A stretch of 64,000 nucleotides of DNA from Cristatella mucedo (GCA_009760855.2 WPIO01000027.1:2162501-2226500), one strand, 5' to 3'. Counted from the stretch's first letter, positions 1 through 10,985 are shown. Notes: generated by a model not told the origin, from the sequence alone. Made by a program: numbers and translations.

Positions 1-1
1 A

Positions 2-164
2 GTGGTTTCCGCGAGCCAGCAGCTGCGGGCTGCCAAAAAAAAGACGCCAGCAGAAGAGGCTGCTGAACAACGAGCTGCGGGAGCGGGAAAGGAAGAGACT
101 TTCTCGCGGGATAAATTCGGCCGGAAATACGAGACAGGAAGCAGAGAAGGCTTGACGAATTAGC
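2..164 (+). CDS. Possible 3' coding end of an unidentified gene (partial)
   Basis: One frame is open from the window edge to a TAG at 162-164. It encodes about 53 residues rich in Ala, Glu, Lys and Arg (for example KKKTPAEEAAEQRAAG), ending in TGSREGLTN. The stretch is clearly richer in GC than the following kilobase, and an AATAAA lies downstream at 1104-1109, so a last coding exon plus 3' UTR is possible. No domain is recognised. Its order relative to the transmembrane exon at 1383 means it is probably not that exon's cytoplasmic tail. It could equally be chance open frame in GC-rich DNA. Confidence 0.25.
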
Positions 165-299
165 GTCGCTAAGGCCGCTCGTCAGTCACGCCACTAGCAA
201 CGTGTGCCTCGGAAACCGAGGAAGAATTTGAAGCTCCGAGGAATTGTCAGTGACTTTTTCATAGCCCAACGTTAGTTCATACTTTAATAGATGTAACAG

Positions 300-336
<37 letters not shown>

Positions 337-1382
337 TTAGAATGCTGCGCAATAGCTATTAGCTATGGCCAATGTAGCATCAGCCCTCCTGCCATTTGCA
401 AATAACTCCTTGGATAAAACTAACACTGAGCCAAGACGAGTCCTGCCCTAGCTTACAGGCGAACTATACTAATTGCTAATGTGCATGATGTCTAACTAGG
501 TTGCATGCTATACCTGAATCCTCATTAGGAATTCTCTCCTAATCTTGGGACAGTTTTCCAGGTCTAGACATTTACTTTCAAAACACTTAACCGGAAGTGC
601 AGCCCACGCAACGGCGCAAAGGGCCAAGGTAATCAGCGACCATTGGACGATTATTGTTAAACTAGTGGTGCGAAGACTGGCCATTCAAAGTTTTACTGCA
701 GTAGTTTGTAAATTGTTGAATGCAAGAACAGTCACTTTTAGAAACTGCTTGCGCAACTTGCTGACATATGTAGAAAGTCCCTATCTGTCATCCTTTAGCT
801 GTCGGATGCTCGGCGATCCGTCGAGCGGACCGTTCAATTAAAGACCTACTGCTTGAATGCACCTACTGCTTAAATGCATCTCACGCTCCTCAGACGAAAA
901 GTTATCTATTTCTATGCGCTGAGATTCAGTATATTTTTGGTTGCTTTTTCTCGCCCAGTAATTTAGTGAGTTCTGTACATTTATGCGTAGCATCTATAAC
1001 CGCAGTCGGGGTAGTTGTGAACGAATTGCGTGGATACATGCAAAACCTTAAACGCATTTGCGTACTTGTACTTGACACCCTAAGACACTTTCAGATGAAA
1101 AACAATAAAGAAACTTATAGCGAGTAAATTTGGAAAAAAATTATCGAATGAAGCTATAAATCAGCTTCTTAAAACCGCTGCATTACAACTAGGTCTGTAT
1201 CATTTTTTCAACCGGTCATAGTGCGACACTGCTACCGCTTGGGTGATCCTGCACCTTTTGATGGCTATATCGTACTAAGTTTTAGTCAAGGCATAGTTTG
1301 TCGATCTTTTTCACTCTTTCAATGGCAGTGTTTTGGAAATTTTAGTTCCTAAAACTGTAATGTGAACCTTTTTTGTTTCCAG
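165..1382. other. Non-coding stretch, upstream intron or 3' UTR
   Basis: No convincing coding sequence is seen. It holds a (TA)n run at 300-334 and an AATAAA polyadenylation-type hexamer at 1104-1109. It ends in a pyrimidine-rich tract and TTTCCAG, the splice acceptor of the exon at 1383. Confidence 0.5.
300..334. repeat. (TA)n microsatellite
   Basis: About 17 perfect TA units follow one another. Confidence 0.95.
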
Positions 1383-1526
1383 CTGAGGAGGCTGTGTCAA
1401 GTCCATCTGATCCGACTACTTCAACTGCTCTAACTACGGGCGATATTATCGGCATATCACTAGGCTCCTTGGTTGGATGTGTCCTACTTGTAAGCCTTCT
1501 AGTCTGCTGCGCCAGGAGAGCGAAAA
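1383..1526 (+). CDS. Transmembrane exon of a second, upstream membrane-protein gene
   Basis: The exon lies between a good acceptor (TTTCCAG, ending at 1382) and a donor GTAAGA at 1527. It is 144 nt long and symmetric in phase 1. It encodes a short Ser/Thr-rich stalk (SSPSDPTTSTALTTG), a hydrophobic segment IIGISLGSLVGCVLLVSLLV and a basic stop-transfer CCARRAK, so it looks like the membrane exon of a type I receptor or mucin. The layout and phase match the membrane exon at 50254, although the residues differ, so I infer a paralogous or similarly built gene whose other exons lie upstream. If the donor is skipped, the frame stays open to a stop at 1613-1615 and this becomes a last exon with a 30-residue tail. 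No upstream partner exon is in the window. Confidence 0.6.
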
Positions 1527-4330
1527 GTAAGAAATCTTCTGACGAAGTTCTCAGTGATGTCTGCAACACAGAATTCACGTGGAACTACGAGTTGGCTGCA
1601 AAGCCCAGTGCCTAGCACCGGCACCTTAGTAAACCGAATAGAAGAGCATATGAAGCGGGCCGTCGGACCACGCTCGCAATCGTCTCTCGTCGGGCTTTTT
1701 TCCAGAGCCTTTTTCTCAGCTTACAAAACCGAACGATTCCGGGCAGCTTTGGCCCTGAAATGCTTCTCGCGGTTTAAGCCAACAATTCACTGTGAGAGTT
1801 ACACCGCTGAGAATGCACAGAAACTGTCTGCCCAAAACGAACTTGTATATTTGCAATCAGTATGGCTTAGCTCACATGGCGTGCAGCTGACTGTGCATTC
1901 CAGACCGTCATCAACCTCTCAAACTTCAGCGACTGACCAAATCAATTGCTACATATCGGCAAAATGCTCATAGCTCGAATTTTTTGCTCCTCGGGCACGA
2001 AATTTTTGATTTTCTGTTATAGAAAGCGACTCCGCTGCTTTTGTGGGGCTGTGTAGCAAAGTTAGAGCGTGCATGCTGCTTAATTGTTTAAAGAGTTTCA
2101 TACTCTTATCTTTGAGCTACGACAGAGATCTAGAATCTCTGCTACTATCAAGGTTGTATGCCTTGATACTCCACACAGAAATTGAATTGCTTGCTCAGCC
2201 GCACATGGAAAATATACGGAGAGTTTTGGGATTAAATGGACAAATACTGCGTCAAGAGTCTCTTAAAATGTAACCAAGACTTCTGTAATTGATTAACCAC
2301 CATTTTTTCCAGTTGTCTGACGGGTGAAAGTTGCAACAGCTAACAACCATCGTTGATAATAATTAAGGAGCTGCATCGGCATTCAGTCTGCAAGATAAGA
2401 TAAAAAACTAACGATTGCTTTAGTCGGTGAAGTGCAGCAATTTACGCTAAAATGGCTGTTAACTGCTACAAGCATCAAACTAAATTTTTTCAAAATATAT
2501 CTAATATAGAGTATTTCGTATACATGAAGCTGCCTTTAGGCTGGTTAGGTTTAGAAGTCGATTCAACTACGAACTTGTCTAGCGGTCACAGGTCACATTC
2601 GAGCTTGCACACCAACACTGTCTAAACTATTCGGGGGAGTACTGACGACCCACTTCATTCATTGGGCCGTCGTTGGCGTACGGAAGCTCTTGCCTGGCGT
2701 TGGGGAAGATCGTAACATTCTGTAAGTGTTGAATTCTTCCCAAATAGCCGTGGATCAGGGACTACCTAGGCGATAGAAGCCAATTTAAGCAGACGCGAAA
2801 TTAGCAGCCAGATGCAGTGAGAAGACACTGCTTGATGCTAAGCATATGCTCGCAAGAGTGTAGCTGAGCACATGACCCAATCAGTAGAGCCCTAACTCCA
2901 GCCGAGGCGCACTGTGCATGCCCGACGCCACACTTACAGTCATTCCTCTCTACGTCAGCCTGTTACCAGTGGCGATTGGCCTCGAGCCATTTCCAGCATT
3001 CCAGCAACTCGAGCTCTACGCGATCGGCTCTCCGAGGTCTCCTCGAGCAGGAAATCCCGCGGGACCGAACCCCGAGGCGCTGCTGCTTTGCAGCAGCCCG
3101 ATAAAGCCGACTCACCAGGTGGCAACCATTTAGCAACCGTCTTTTCTAGGCAGCATTACAGTGCAGCTTGTTACTTTTTAAGGGAACCTCTCGATTACAA
3201 TGTCTTCTCGAACAGGTCTCCTCGAACAGAACTTCTACACGGAAAAAGCTTAAGTTCAAAATCAAAAGTTTTTCGATCGATTTCTGACAGGCTCATTGTT
3301 TCCGGACCATCCATCAAGCGTAAAGAAGTAGGATGTCGGCTACTTTCAAAACCGCAACCGAGCGTTCTCTTCCTCTGGGCAGCCTTCGATCTCCGCTCCT
3401 TACACAAGTGCGACTGATTCAGCCTGGCCGCGTTTGCCACTCTGCACGAGTTATCTTCAAAGTTGTCCAAGTAGCCCTCACTAGTTGAAATTGTGACGTA
3501 GCACACAATATGTGTGGCGACCTAACGCTCACGATGCGTCAAACGGTAAACAAACGGCCCTCCAAATACTCTTGCGGCACTAGCAGCAGCTTCAAATTAC
3601 TGAAATCTCGCTTAATCGCTGGTATCGTGTAGCTTGGATAGCAGGTGGCTCCTGGCGTATTCATTAGCCAGCTTACAGCTGGCATCAATCGAATTTGTAT
3701 TTTAATTATGTTGACATTTAGTGCTTGCACTGACTCGCGTGTTGTGACGTCATCCTTCTCGATGGTGGTTTTCCGAAATACGGCAAGGTGTCATTCACCC
3801 GAGAAGGGTGTATCTCACACGCCCGGACTCCCCGTTATCCAATCAACGACCAAGAGCCTCCATAAGGGCACGTGGTCGCTCCGGAGAACGCAAAGAGCAT
3901 CGCGGCGGCTTTCCTTCTCTACCTACTACCATGACCCAAGAGCGAAAGGCAGCATATCTACTACCATCCTCCTTACGTTTATATATGAGTATATATTAGT
4001 TTTCCTAATTTAATTAAAGTCTTAACCACTGCAAATCTCCTCAAATGCAAGACCCATCCTTCAGAGTTCTGATAAAAGACCCTACAAAAGAGGCACGAGC
4101 GCACCATCACCAATGCAGTGGTTAATGTAATGTAATGTAAGTGCAATGCCTTTCTTCATAGTCCCTCCACGATAACGTTTGCCTAAGATCACCGTGGTTA
4201 CATCATCGGTATGGGCTTTGGCATTCACGTCCAAGCTCGTCGCCGGTTACATCAGTAGGGCCCAAGTATCGACGCTTCTTCCGGGTCTGGCGAGCAATCC
4301 CTGGATGACGTCACCAGGCCATATGCTACC
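1527..4330. other. Unassigned stretch between exon and SPIN-like element
   Basis: Several GC-rich open frames occur (notably 2900-3420), but none shows a domain or convincing splice context. A (TAATG)n-like run occurs near 4122-4141. I see no RNA gene and no recognisable mobile element in this stretch. Confidence 0.4.
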
Positions 4331-4338
4331 CGTTAGGC

Positions 4339-4525
4339 TAGCGGTTTTCAACCTGTGGGTCGCGACCCCTTTGGAGTTCGAGTGACCCTTCCACTCGAGC
4401 TGCCTAAAACTGTCTGAAAACACGTATTTCCACATTCCACACGCACTAGTTTTATGGTTGGGGGTCGCCATAACATGAGGAACTCTATGAAAGGGTCGCG
4501 GCATTAGGAAGGTTGAGGACCACTT
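4339..4525 (+). mobile_element. SPIN-like non-autonomous hAT transposon (MITE), 187 bp
   Basis: The ends are near-perfect terminal inverted repeats: GCGGTTTTCAACC at the left and GGTTGAGGACCACT at the right. Inside are the hallmark stretches of SPIN_NA elements: TGTGGGTCGCGACCCCTTTG, GTTTTATGGTTGGGGGTCGC, and GGGTCGCGGCATTAGGAAGG. Imperfect 8-bp direct repeats flank it (CGTTAGGC at 4331-4338 and CGCTACGC at 4526-4533, 6 of 8 matching), as expected for hAT target-site duplication. SPIN is known from tetrapods and a few invertebrates and is a textbook case of horizontal transfer. It has no coding capacity. The match is from memory of the consensus, without alignment. Confidence 0.85.
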
Positions 4526-4933
4526 CGCTACGCCCTAACGCTAGGGCTTATCATTACCCTCTTGACAATGTAAACCTTGTCCTGCCAAAGATCTCAACCG
4601 GAAACTCGAGTATGGGCCTGCGAGTCGCGAAACAAGTCCTTCACGGGCTAGCAAAAGTCGGTTAAAAATTCTTTAGCGAAAAAGTCATTAGATCGAGGAA
4701 TTCATATTTCTAATAGCTGCTATTCGCCTCCTAGGCCTTCCGACCATGGCCTGCACAAGTCTGGGGCAAGAAGTGTCAATGATCAATATATCAAATGTTA
4801 TGTTGCAATGGTCGACACAGGTGCGGACAACTTCCAGCACCAAATGTCTTAAGCTAGCGATAGTGAATTTCTGATCGGGGATTTTAGAGACTCCGCGGAC
4901 ATTATAGAACCTCACTAGAATGTAAAGTAATGT
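4526..4933. other. Unassigned spacer
   Basis: No gene or known repeat is recognised. A minus-strand open frame at 4688-4915 is weakly reminiscent of a LINE endonuclease start but lacks diagnostic residues. Confidence 0.3.
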
Positions 4934-5004
4934 GGTGCCTAGAAAGAGATTGAGTTCTCTGAGAGCGCGTTATCAAGTGTATCATAATTATTATTACTGT
5001 TATT
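4934..5004 (+). mobile_element. LINE-B 3' tail fragment
   Basis: It matches only the last 70 bases of the LINE-B family: the GCCTAGAAAGAGATTGAG stem-loop, TTATCAAGTG, then an ATT-rich tail. It is extremely 5'-truncated. Its tail abuts the 3' end of the LINE-A copy on the opposite strand. Confidence 0.7.
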
Positions 5005-7270
5005 ACTATATCTCCGTCTGTAACTCCACAAAGTCATCAAGACCAAGTGGGTGTTATGCAAGAGAGTTTTGCAAAGCGCACTCACAGCCTAAGCAGCTTT
5101 CGGTACACATTCGGTAGCCAACAGACTTCGTCTCACGCAACAAATAGAAAGTGGGAAGCATAGCAGAGTCAGGAGAGCCGTTGAGGTAGTGAGTAGTATA
5201 GAAGTAGCAGCTCAGGACCGCTGAAAAGGATGTGCCATAGTCGGCAGTAGTAGAGTAGTTGTCGTTGCGTAAGAATTGCGGAAGTGAGTTCCACAGCCTA
5301 GGACCTGCAGAGCTAAAGCTTCTGTCGCCAACGGTCTTTTTTAAGCGGAGTTATGAGAGAGCTAATTAATTTTCCACACGGGACCTAAAGGCGCGAACAG
5401 GCTGAAGCTGATGCAGCAGTTCAGCTAGGTACGAAGTAGCCAAGCCGTGGTGGGCCTTGTGGGTCAGCGTAAGAACCTTGCTCTGAATCTGTTCGTGAAC
5501 CGGCATCCATCTTAGCTCTTTTAGCAAAGGGGACAAGTGCTCAAACTTCGGGGACTTGAAGACTAGCCTTTCAGACATATTCCTAGTCAGCTGAAGTGGC
5601 CTGCTTGCTTTCTTTGGTAGCCCGGCCATAAGGAAGTTACAATAATCAAGCCGAGACAGAACTAAAGAGCCAGTTAAATTTTTTACAAGTAACTGTAGGA
5701 GACAGCTCCTAATCTTGGATAGGGATCGGACATGATGGCTAGCAATAGAAGCAGTCTTCTGAATGAAGCTTTGAAAATTGAGGCAGCTGTCGAAAACGAC
5801 ACCTAAATTTCGAGCACGTGGTGATGGTCTCACAACAGCATCACATATTAAAAGAGCAAGGCTTTTTAATCCAGCCACACGCTTTGGGTGTCCTATAAGC
5901 AGCAGTTTGGTTTTATCTTCAATTAATTTCAGGAAGTTTTTCGACATCCAGGATCGAATATCGGCGAGGCAAGCATTCAATTTTTCCGTTGCTGCAGCAT
6001 ATTCCGACGGTTTGAATGACAAATAAAACTGAGTATCGTTAGCATAAAAGGGATATCATATTCCACGGGCCTTAATCTCCTCTCCCAGAGGTTGTGTATA
6101 AATGGATAACTGCAAGGGACCGAGTACAGACTCATGAGGGACTCCACAGGTGACCCTTCTCGTGTGTGAGACCTGGCACCCACACGACACGGATTGAACA
6201 CGATCAGGCAAGTACGATTTAAACGACGCCAGTGCTTCGTCTGCCAGACCGATCGTTGTTGTCCATCGTTCAAGCAGAACATCGTGATCAATGGTGTCGA
6301 AGGCCGCAGACAGATCTAGCAGAGCTAGGACAGTGACATTCATATCGTCATTGCCACGTAGAATGTCACGTAGAGTGTCATTCTTAACAAGGAGGAGAGC
6401 AGTTTCGGTGGAGTGATGCCTCTTGAATCCTGATTGAAATGTTTCTGACATTCATTCTTTTCAATATGTTCAACCAGCTGCTTAGCAACAATTTGTTCAA
6501 GAATCTTTGACGAGAAAGAAAGAAGGGAAACTGGGCGATAGTTTGCAAGGACCTCTGTGTCTAATCCAGGCTTTATAAGTATGGGTCTAACGATTGCCGA
6601 TTTGAAGGACTTGGGAACGACCCCTTTTTTCAGAGAAGCATTACATATCTTAGTTATGGCAGTGCTTAGTTTGAATGCCAGTGATGACCACAGAGATGAA
6701 GGTATAGGGTCTTCAAGAGACGAGCTCTTTTTGATAGACCTTATTAAGGTAGCCACATCGCATGCAGAAACATCGGCCAACCTTGTAAGGGAGGTCACAT
6801 GTTGTGGAATCGCGATTGCTTTAGTCGAATGGGGCTTAATAGAGGCACGAATGTGCACAGTTTTTTCAGTAAAGAAGTCTGAAAACCTTTTGGCTGAGCC
6901 CTTGATATCTGAGCTAGACCTCTCAGCATTGGCCAGTAAATGGTTTACTGTCTTATAATTCAGTTTAGGGTCCGACTGGCAGGAATTCAGCTTTCGGATA
7001 AAAAGAGGCCCTGGCTTTTTTAAGCTTTCCGATGTAAACTCGAAGGAAGTCTTTGAAATTGAATAGATCTAGATCAGACCCCAATTTCTTGGAACGACGT
7101 TCAAGCCTGCGCTTAACCCGGCGCATCTTTAGGAGTTTTTTATAAATTGAAAGGAATCTCCACGACTTTGAACATGGATAGAATGAACTGGAGCATGCTT
7201 TGTCAAGAGCACTCCCGAGTGTCATGTTCATCGCATCAGTGAGGTTATGGAGGCTGCCGGTCGAGTCTGA
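5005..7270 (-). mobile_element. LINE-A copy 1 (CR1/L2-type), 5'-truncated, decayed
   Basis: Read on the minus strand it holds, in order, a basic linker (RRVKRRLERRSKKLGSDLD), the reverse transcriptase fingers (SAIVRPILIKPGLDTEV, NYRPVSLLSFSSKILEQ), motif A (LLDLSAAFDTIDHDVLLE), a motif B relic (GVPHESVLGPL), the catalytic box and a C-terminal domain (RNLGVVFDSCLNFQSFI, SRLDYCNFLMAGLPKKA). No endonuclease domain remains. The coding region is split over at least four frames, and the catalytic box reads YAND instead of YADD near 6030, so it is dead. The 3' UTR runs to about 5005 and is shared with copies at 40.8 and 63.2 kb, which define the LINE-A family. Confidence 0.9.
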
Positions 7271-7487
7271 ATGCAGATCAAGAAGACCTGCATCACAAAC
7301 AGAACGTCTTTCGTGTGTCGAATTTCAACAATTACGTCCATACCCATAAATCCAATGAGGCCGCTGGGGATGACTGCATGGATAGGACATCACAAGACGC
7401 CTTCAGCCGTTTCCGAACATAGCGTAATTGAGCTCTGGGGCCAAAGACGCTTCCAAAATACACAAATCATGGTCTCCGGCTATATGC

Positions 7488-7645
7488 GTGCTGGTTTGGT
7501 CTAGCGGTTAAGGTGCTCGCCCAGACCAAGGTCTGACTGAGGTCGTGGGCTCGAGCCCCGAGGCATATGTGAAGCGCCTGAATAGAGATTAATTTCTCTT
7601 GAGGCGCTACATAAATGAATTATATATTACATAAATTAATTATAT
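7488..7645 (+). mobile_element. SINE-2 copy (tRNA-derived, LINE-B-type tail)
   Basis: The head resembles a tRNA with A-box-like TAGCGGTTAAGG and B-box-like GGGCTCGAGCCCC. It is followed directly by AAGCGCCTGAATAGAGATTA and the complementary TCTCTTGAGGCGCT, forming the same stem-loop as the LINE-B 3' end, then an AT-rich tail. Other copies lie at 51.9 and 54.0 kb. Confidence 0.8.
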
Positions 7646-8284
7646 ATATACACGGTCGTCGGGTTGTGACATATTCAATTATACGGGTCTGGTACATGCT
7701 GTACGTTTTTTGTATGTGTGGGGCAAACGGAATCTATTGATGGGTCAGGCTATGGCCGAGATACCGGAGACCTTCCAAAAAGATCCCCCTCAGCGTCTCG
7801 ACAAAAGTAGCATCAGTCAATAAGGGAAGCACCAGCCTTTCGGTAGGCTGTGGCCTCAAGGGGTCAAAAACGATCCCAGGTCATTTAATGAGAAATATCC
7901 ATGGCCTTTAGCCATGGCTGATTCATAGGATCTGGCGGCAGCCATCACGGCTATACAGTCAGGGCACCACCTGATAACATATCATGTCACAAAGTGTGAA
8001 CCACTATGTGTGCTTTGATCTTTTCCTGTCTTTGCACTCTCTCAAACTCGATCAGACTATTACATAATGCATTTCAAACATTCGCATTTGGATGGCAAAA
8101 TACTTTTTAATTAAACAGAGATATTAACAGCTTAATATTTGCGGGTTAATGTAATGCTTACCATGAATGACAAAGTCTGACGTTCCAAACAATCCAGGCA
8201 AGTATATGTCTTATCCCGTGTATCCTCTGCAGGAAATCAGAGTGTCTTCTGAGATGTCCTTTCACTGGACGAACCCCATCCCCA
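7646..8284. other. Unassigned spacer
   Basis: No coding sequence or recognised repeat is seen, apart from AT-rich simple sequence at its left edge. Confidence 0.4.
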
Positions 8285-8960
8285 AGAAGTGAGCTATAGA
8301 AGTCAAGATGGGATGTCACAAATGCATTTATCAATATATATGTGATATCCCTGACTATGCAAGCCCCAATTTTAGCAATACTATCCAGCTAAAAGTGATC
8401 AGACTTGGTTGTGGAGCTGGTGTGGCCGTCTCATAAAAGGTCATTTTGAAACAAGATACGTAGATTTCACACAGATTCCAAAAAAGATATTCTGGCAGAG
8501 CCAATTTTGAGCGTTAAGTTTTCCAACTTCTGAATCGCAGTTGGTTTGCCAATATTTAATAAGTTGGTTCTATTATCATTCAAGTTAAGAAAGTGTTTCC
8601 ATCCATGTGCGAATGTCATCAATGCATGCAGCGATGGAATTGAGAATATTTGATATACTGGAGGGCTGGGAGAGATCATAGCAAAGGAAGACTGAGCTTC
8701 GTCTGCGTAGAAGTGAAAGCCTAAGTTGTGCTTGGCAATCACATCGGCAAGAGGGAGAGTACAAACCGCGAAAAGAACGGGATCAAGCACAAAGTCTTGA
8801 GGTACCCCATTCCTTACACATCAATTCTCTGGAGTCACCCACTGAGATATGACTGCTTTGAATTATAAGTTTGCAATGGCGAGCTCTGTTGAGCATAGTG
8901 CTATAGTCTACGAAAAAGCTTCATTCGTTGAGAACACCAATATTCTATCCGGGTTAATAA
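8285..8960 (-). mobile_element. LINE-B copy 1, internal RT fragment
   Basis: On the minus strand it encodes the palm region (VLFAVCTLPLADVIAKHNL, then FHFYADEAQ) and the start of the post-palm region (LNLNDNRTNLLNIGKPTAI, LKIGSARIS). The catalytic box is YADE, not YADD. Both ends are truncated, with homology fading near 8290 and 8960. Confidence 0.85.
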
Positions 8961-9299
8961 TGAAACCTAAATGCGCATGAGCAATTAAACTAATTTACCC
9001 TGATGAGTCGGTATCTGAGCTCAGCCGGTAAATGAAAGGAACAGCTTACATTGCATTCGCTAACACATAATCAGGTAACCATGATACTTCTTGATGTTAA
9101 TAGCTGGGATAAATTGTGCGATGCGAAGTTTTCGTGGGAAATCTGAGGCACCGCATGGTAAAGTCACGCTCCACAGAACATGGTCCTAAAATTTAGTAAT
9201 TGCCTTTCAGTCTCGAAGGCTGGTGTTCGTGGGATAGTAAGACCTGTCTTTAAGCGCAGTAGCTAAGTCCTCTCTAATATTCAAGGAGATGCAAGACAC
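8961..9299. other. Unassigned spacer
   Basis: Nothing recognisable is seen. Confidence 0.35.
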
Positions 9300-9795
9300 G
9301 CTGCAAGAGCCGCATTGGTCAGTGGCAAGCGGCGGCTGCGAGTGCATTGCCGCTGACAAGGCTTTATTTTAGGAGGGCCAACTAGAACGAATTGCCGTTT
9401 TTCCGGAAATTGAGCTAACCCGGACGTTTCCAGTTATGAAGTTCGTCTGATCAGTCAGGATGAAGCACCAGAAAATCGTCGGGGAATTCTTTTTAAAGAT
9501 AGTATCTTTAAGGACGTTTCTCGGTAGAAGGGAAGAGCGCCAGCATGGACTTCAGCGAAATCCCGCAATATACGGCAGCCAGGTTCACAGTCTTGACTCA
9601 GCGAGCCAGCTGTGGCGAGCCACGCCCCTGCCGGTGCGTCTGCTGATGACAGCCTGAGCCGAAGACGTGTGTATACAAATCGGCTATCTTTTATTTACAT
9701 CCACTGCCCCATCAGCGAGTCCAACGTTTATTGGAGCGGTACGGGGGGGGGGATCTTCGCATTAGTGTGAGCCGCTGAGTGAGAGGGGCCGACGT
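9300..9795 (+). promoter_or_regulatory. Probable promoter and 5' UTR of the mucin-like gene
   Basis: Base composition becomes GC- and CpG-rich about 500 bp before the signal-peptide exon. There is an ATTGGTCAG (inverted CCAAT type) near 9315, a GC-box-like CCACGCCCC near 9620 and a G-run at about 9740. No TATA box is evident close to the start codon. The transcription start cannot be placed. The call rests mainly on position upstream of exon 1. Confidence 0.35.
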
Positions 9796-9877
9796 ATGCC
9801 TCGAACGGCGAGCCTCTGCTCGGCACATTGGAAACGGCTGCCCCTGCTGCTGCTGCTGCTGTTTACTCTCTCGGCAG
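9796..9877 (+). CDS. Exon 1 of membrane mucin-like gene: signal peptide
   Basis: ATG at 9796 opens 27 codons plus one base, ending in GGCAG at a donor GTAAGC (9878), phase 1. The peptide is a textbook signal sequence: a basic n-region (MPRTASLCSAHWKR), a leucine core (LPLLLLLLFTLSA) and a small-residue end suited to cleavage after Ala. Phase 1 matches the acceptor of the exon at 23755, so the join would read ...TLSA-D-CVSLSVG. The leucine core is encoded by a CTG run, a potential repeat-length polymorphism. Its place in a CpG-rich island supports a real first exon. The link to the mucin exon 14 kb away is inferred from phase, strand and domain order only; a separate secreted-protein gene is possible. 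Confidence 0.6.
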
Positions 9878-10157
9878 GTAAGCACGGGCGAGCGAGTCCT
9901 TAATCTAAGCGACAGACTCGAGCGTTCGCTCAGTGCGCTGCTCGCCCTGGCACAGCGTCTGCCAATGAAGCGTAGCTTTCTATCTGCATGCCTTCGCGGC
10001 CAACTCGAGACTCACTCCTCCAGTCAGCAATGTGCTGGGAGTTGCATAAATGTGGATCGGCACACGTGACGTAGCTAGTGCGGCCAGCTAGCTAGTGTTA
10101 CAGCATAGTTGGACGCAGCCATGGAAGAGTAGAGCTGGGACTCTTCAGTCGAGCACA
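9878..10157. other. Start of intron 1, CpG-rich
   Basis: GC-rich sequence continues from the exon, with scattered short open frames. It reads as the intronic part of the promoter island. No element is recognised. Confidence 0.4.
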
Positions 10158-10383
10158 AAATGACCTTTTGCTGGTTGATGGCCTAATATCCATTGAGAGG
10201 ACTAACGAAATGCTGCTGCTCATATACCGTAGCTCAGATTCGAGCATACGTCGATAAGGATAATACGGCCAAATGATCTTTTGCTGGTTGATGGCCTAAT
10301 ATCCGTAGAGAGGACAATCTAAATGCAGCTGCTTATGTAACTTAGCTAAGATTCGGGCATGCATCAATAAGGAGAATACGCCA
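10158..10383. repeat. 113-bp tandem duplication, two copies
   Basis: The unit beginning AAATGACCTTTTGCTGG at 10158 is repeated at 10271 (AAATGATCTTTTGCTGG), with both copies ending in an AATACG(G)CCA. The end of the second copy runs straight into LINE RT sequence, so the duplicated unit is probably part of the LINE itself. Confidence 0.85.
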
Positions 10384-10985
10384 ATGTGGTACTTACAGAT
10401 GTGCCATCCCGTCTTCATTGTAACTCACTACTTGCAGGTCTTTCTTTCTGCTCAATAACACGCTTGCAGGCGATGCAAAACTTCTTAGCGTGAGCCCAGT
10501 CTATCGCGAAAATCGTAGCTGCCACATTACATATGAGCTCTCACCGACCCACTCTAGCTCCCCGTCTAATAGTGTCTTGAACTAAAGCTTTCTTACTCAC
10601 GTGTAGGTCCCTCAATCATCTTACTTTGGCTTACTTATTTTAAATACCTTAGGATTCAAATCAGAACACAGGGCTGAATCGCTAAGCAATGCCTCTGGTG
10701 AATTTCGAATCCTGTGGAGACCGTGCCTACCGATGCCATGCACCTAGAGCCGCTACCTGGCTACCGACAGACATTGGGACACACTCTGACTTGACGACAT
10801 TCAAAAGAAAACTAACAGCTCACCAGTTCTGTGCATGAATCTGTTCCGTCAATGCCAATTGTTTTTTATATGTCTAAGCATTCTGAAATTCCTTTCTCGC
10901 TAATCAATGGGAAACACGATTCTTATTTAAGGAACAGATAAAGAGCATTATTTCACTTGCATGCCAAATAAATAATTATTATTTC
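10340..10985 (+). mobile_element. LINE 3' fragment, old and divergent (LINE-B relative)
   Basis: Decayed translation gives the LINE-B C-terminal landmarks in order: a CNSLLAGL box, RLQAMQNFLA (for [10 protein letters not shown]), then CGDRAYRCHAPRAATWLPT and SDLTTFKRKLTAHQF, which match GDRAF..APKAWNSLPT..DLTTFKRNLKTHLF. Several stops and shifts are present. It ends in an ATAAATAATTATTATT-like tail. Confidence 0.75.

Noticed and set aside
2914-3417. 167-codon plus-strand open frame in GC-rich DNA
   Set aside because: Overlapping frames on both strands are equally open, no domain is seen, and there is no splice or start context.
4688-4915. Minus-strand frame beginning MRFYNVRGVSKIP, possible LINE endonuclease start
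   Set aside because: It lacks the endonuclease catalytic residues, and the nearest LINE lies the wrong way to include it.
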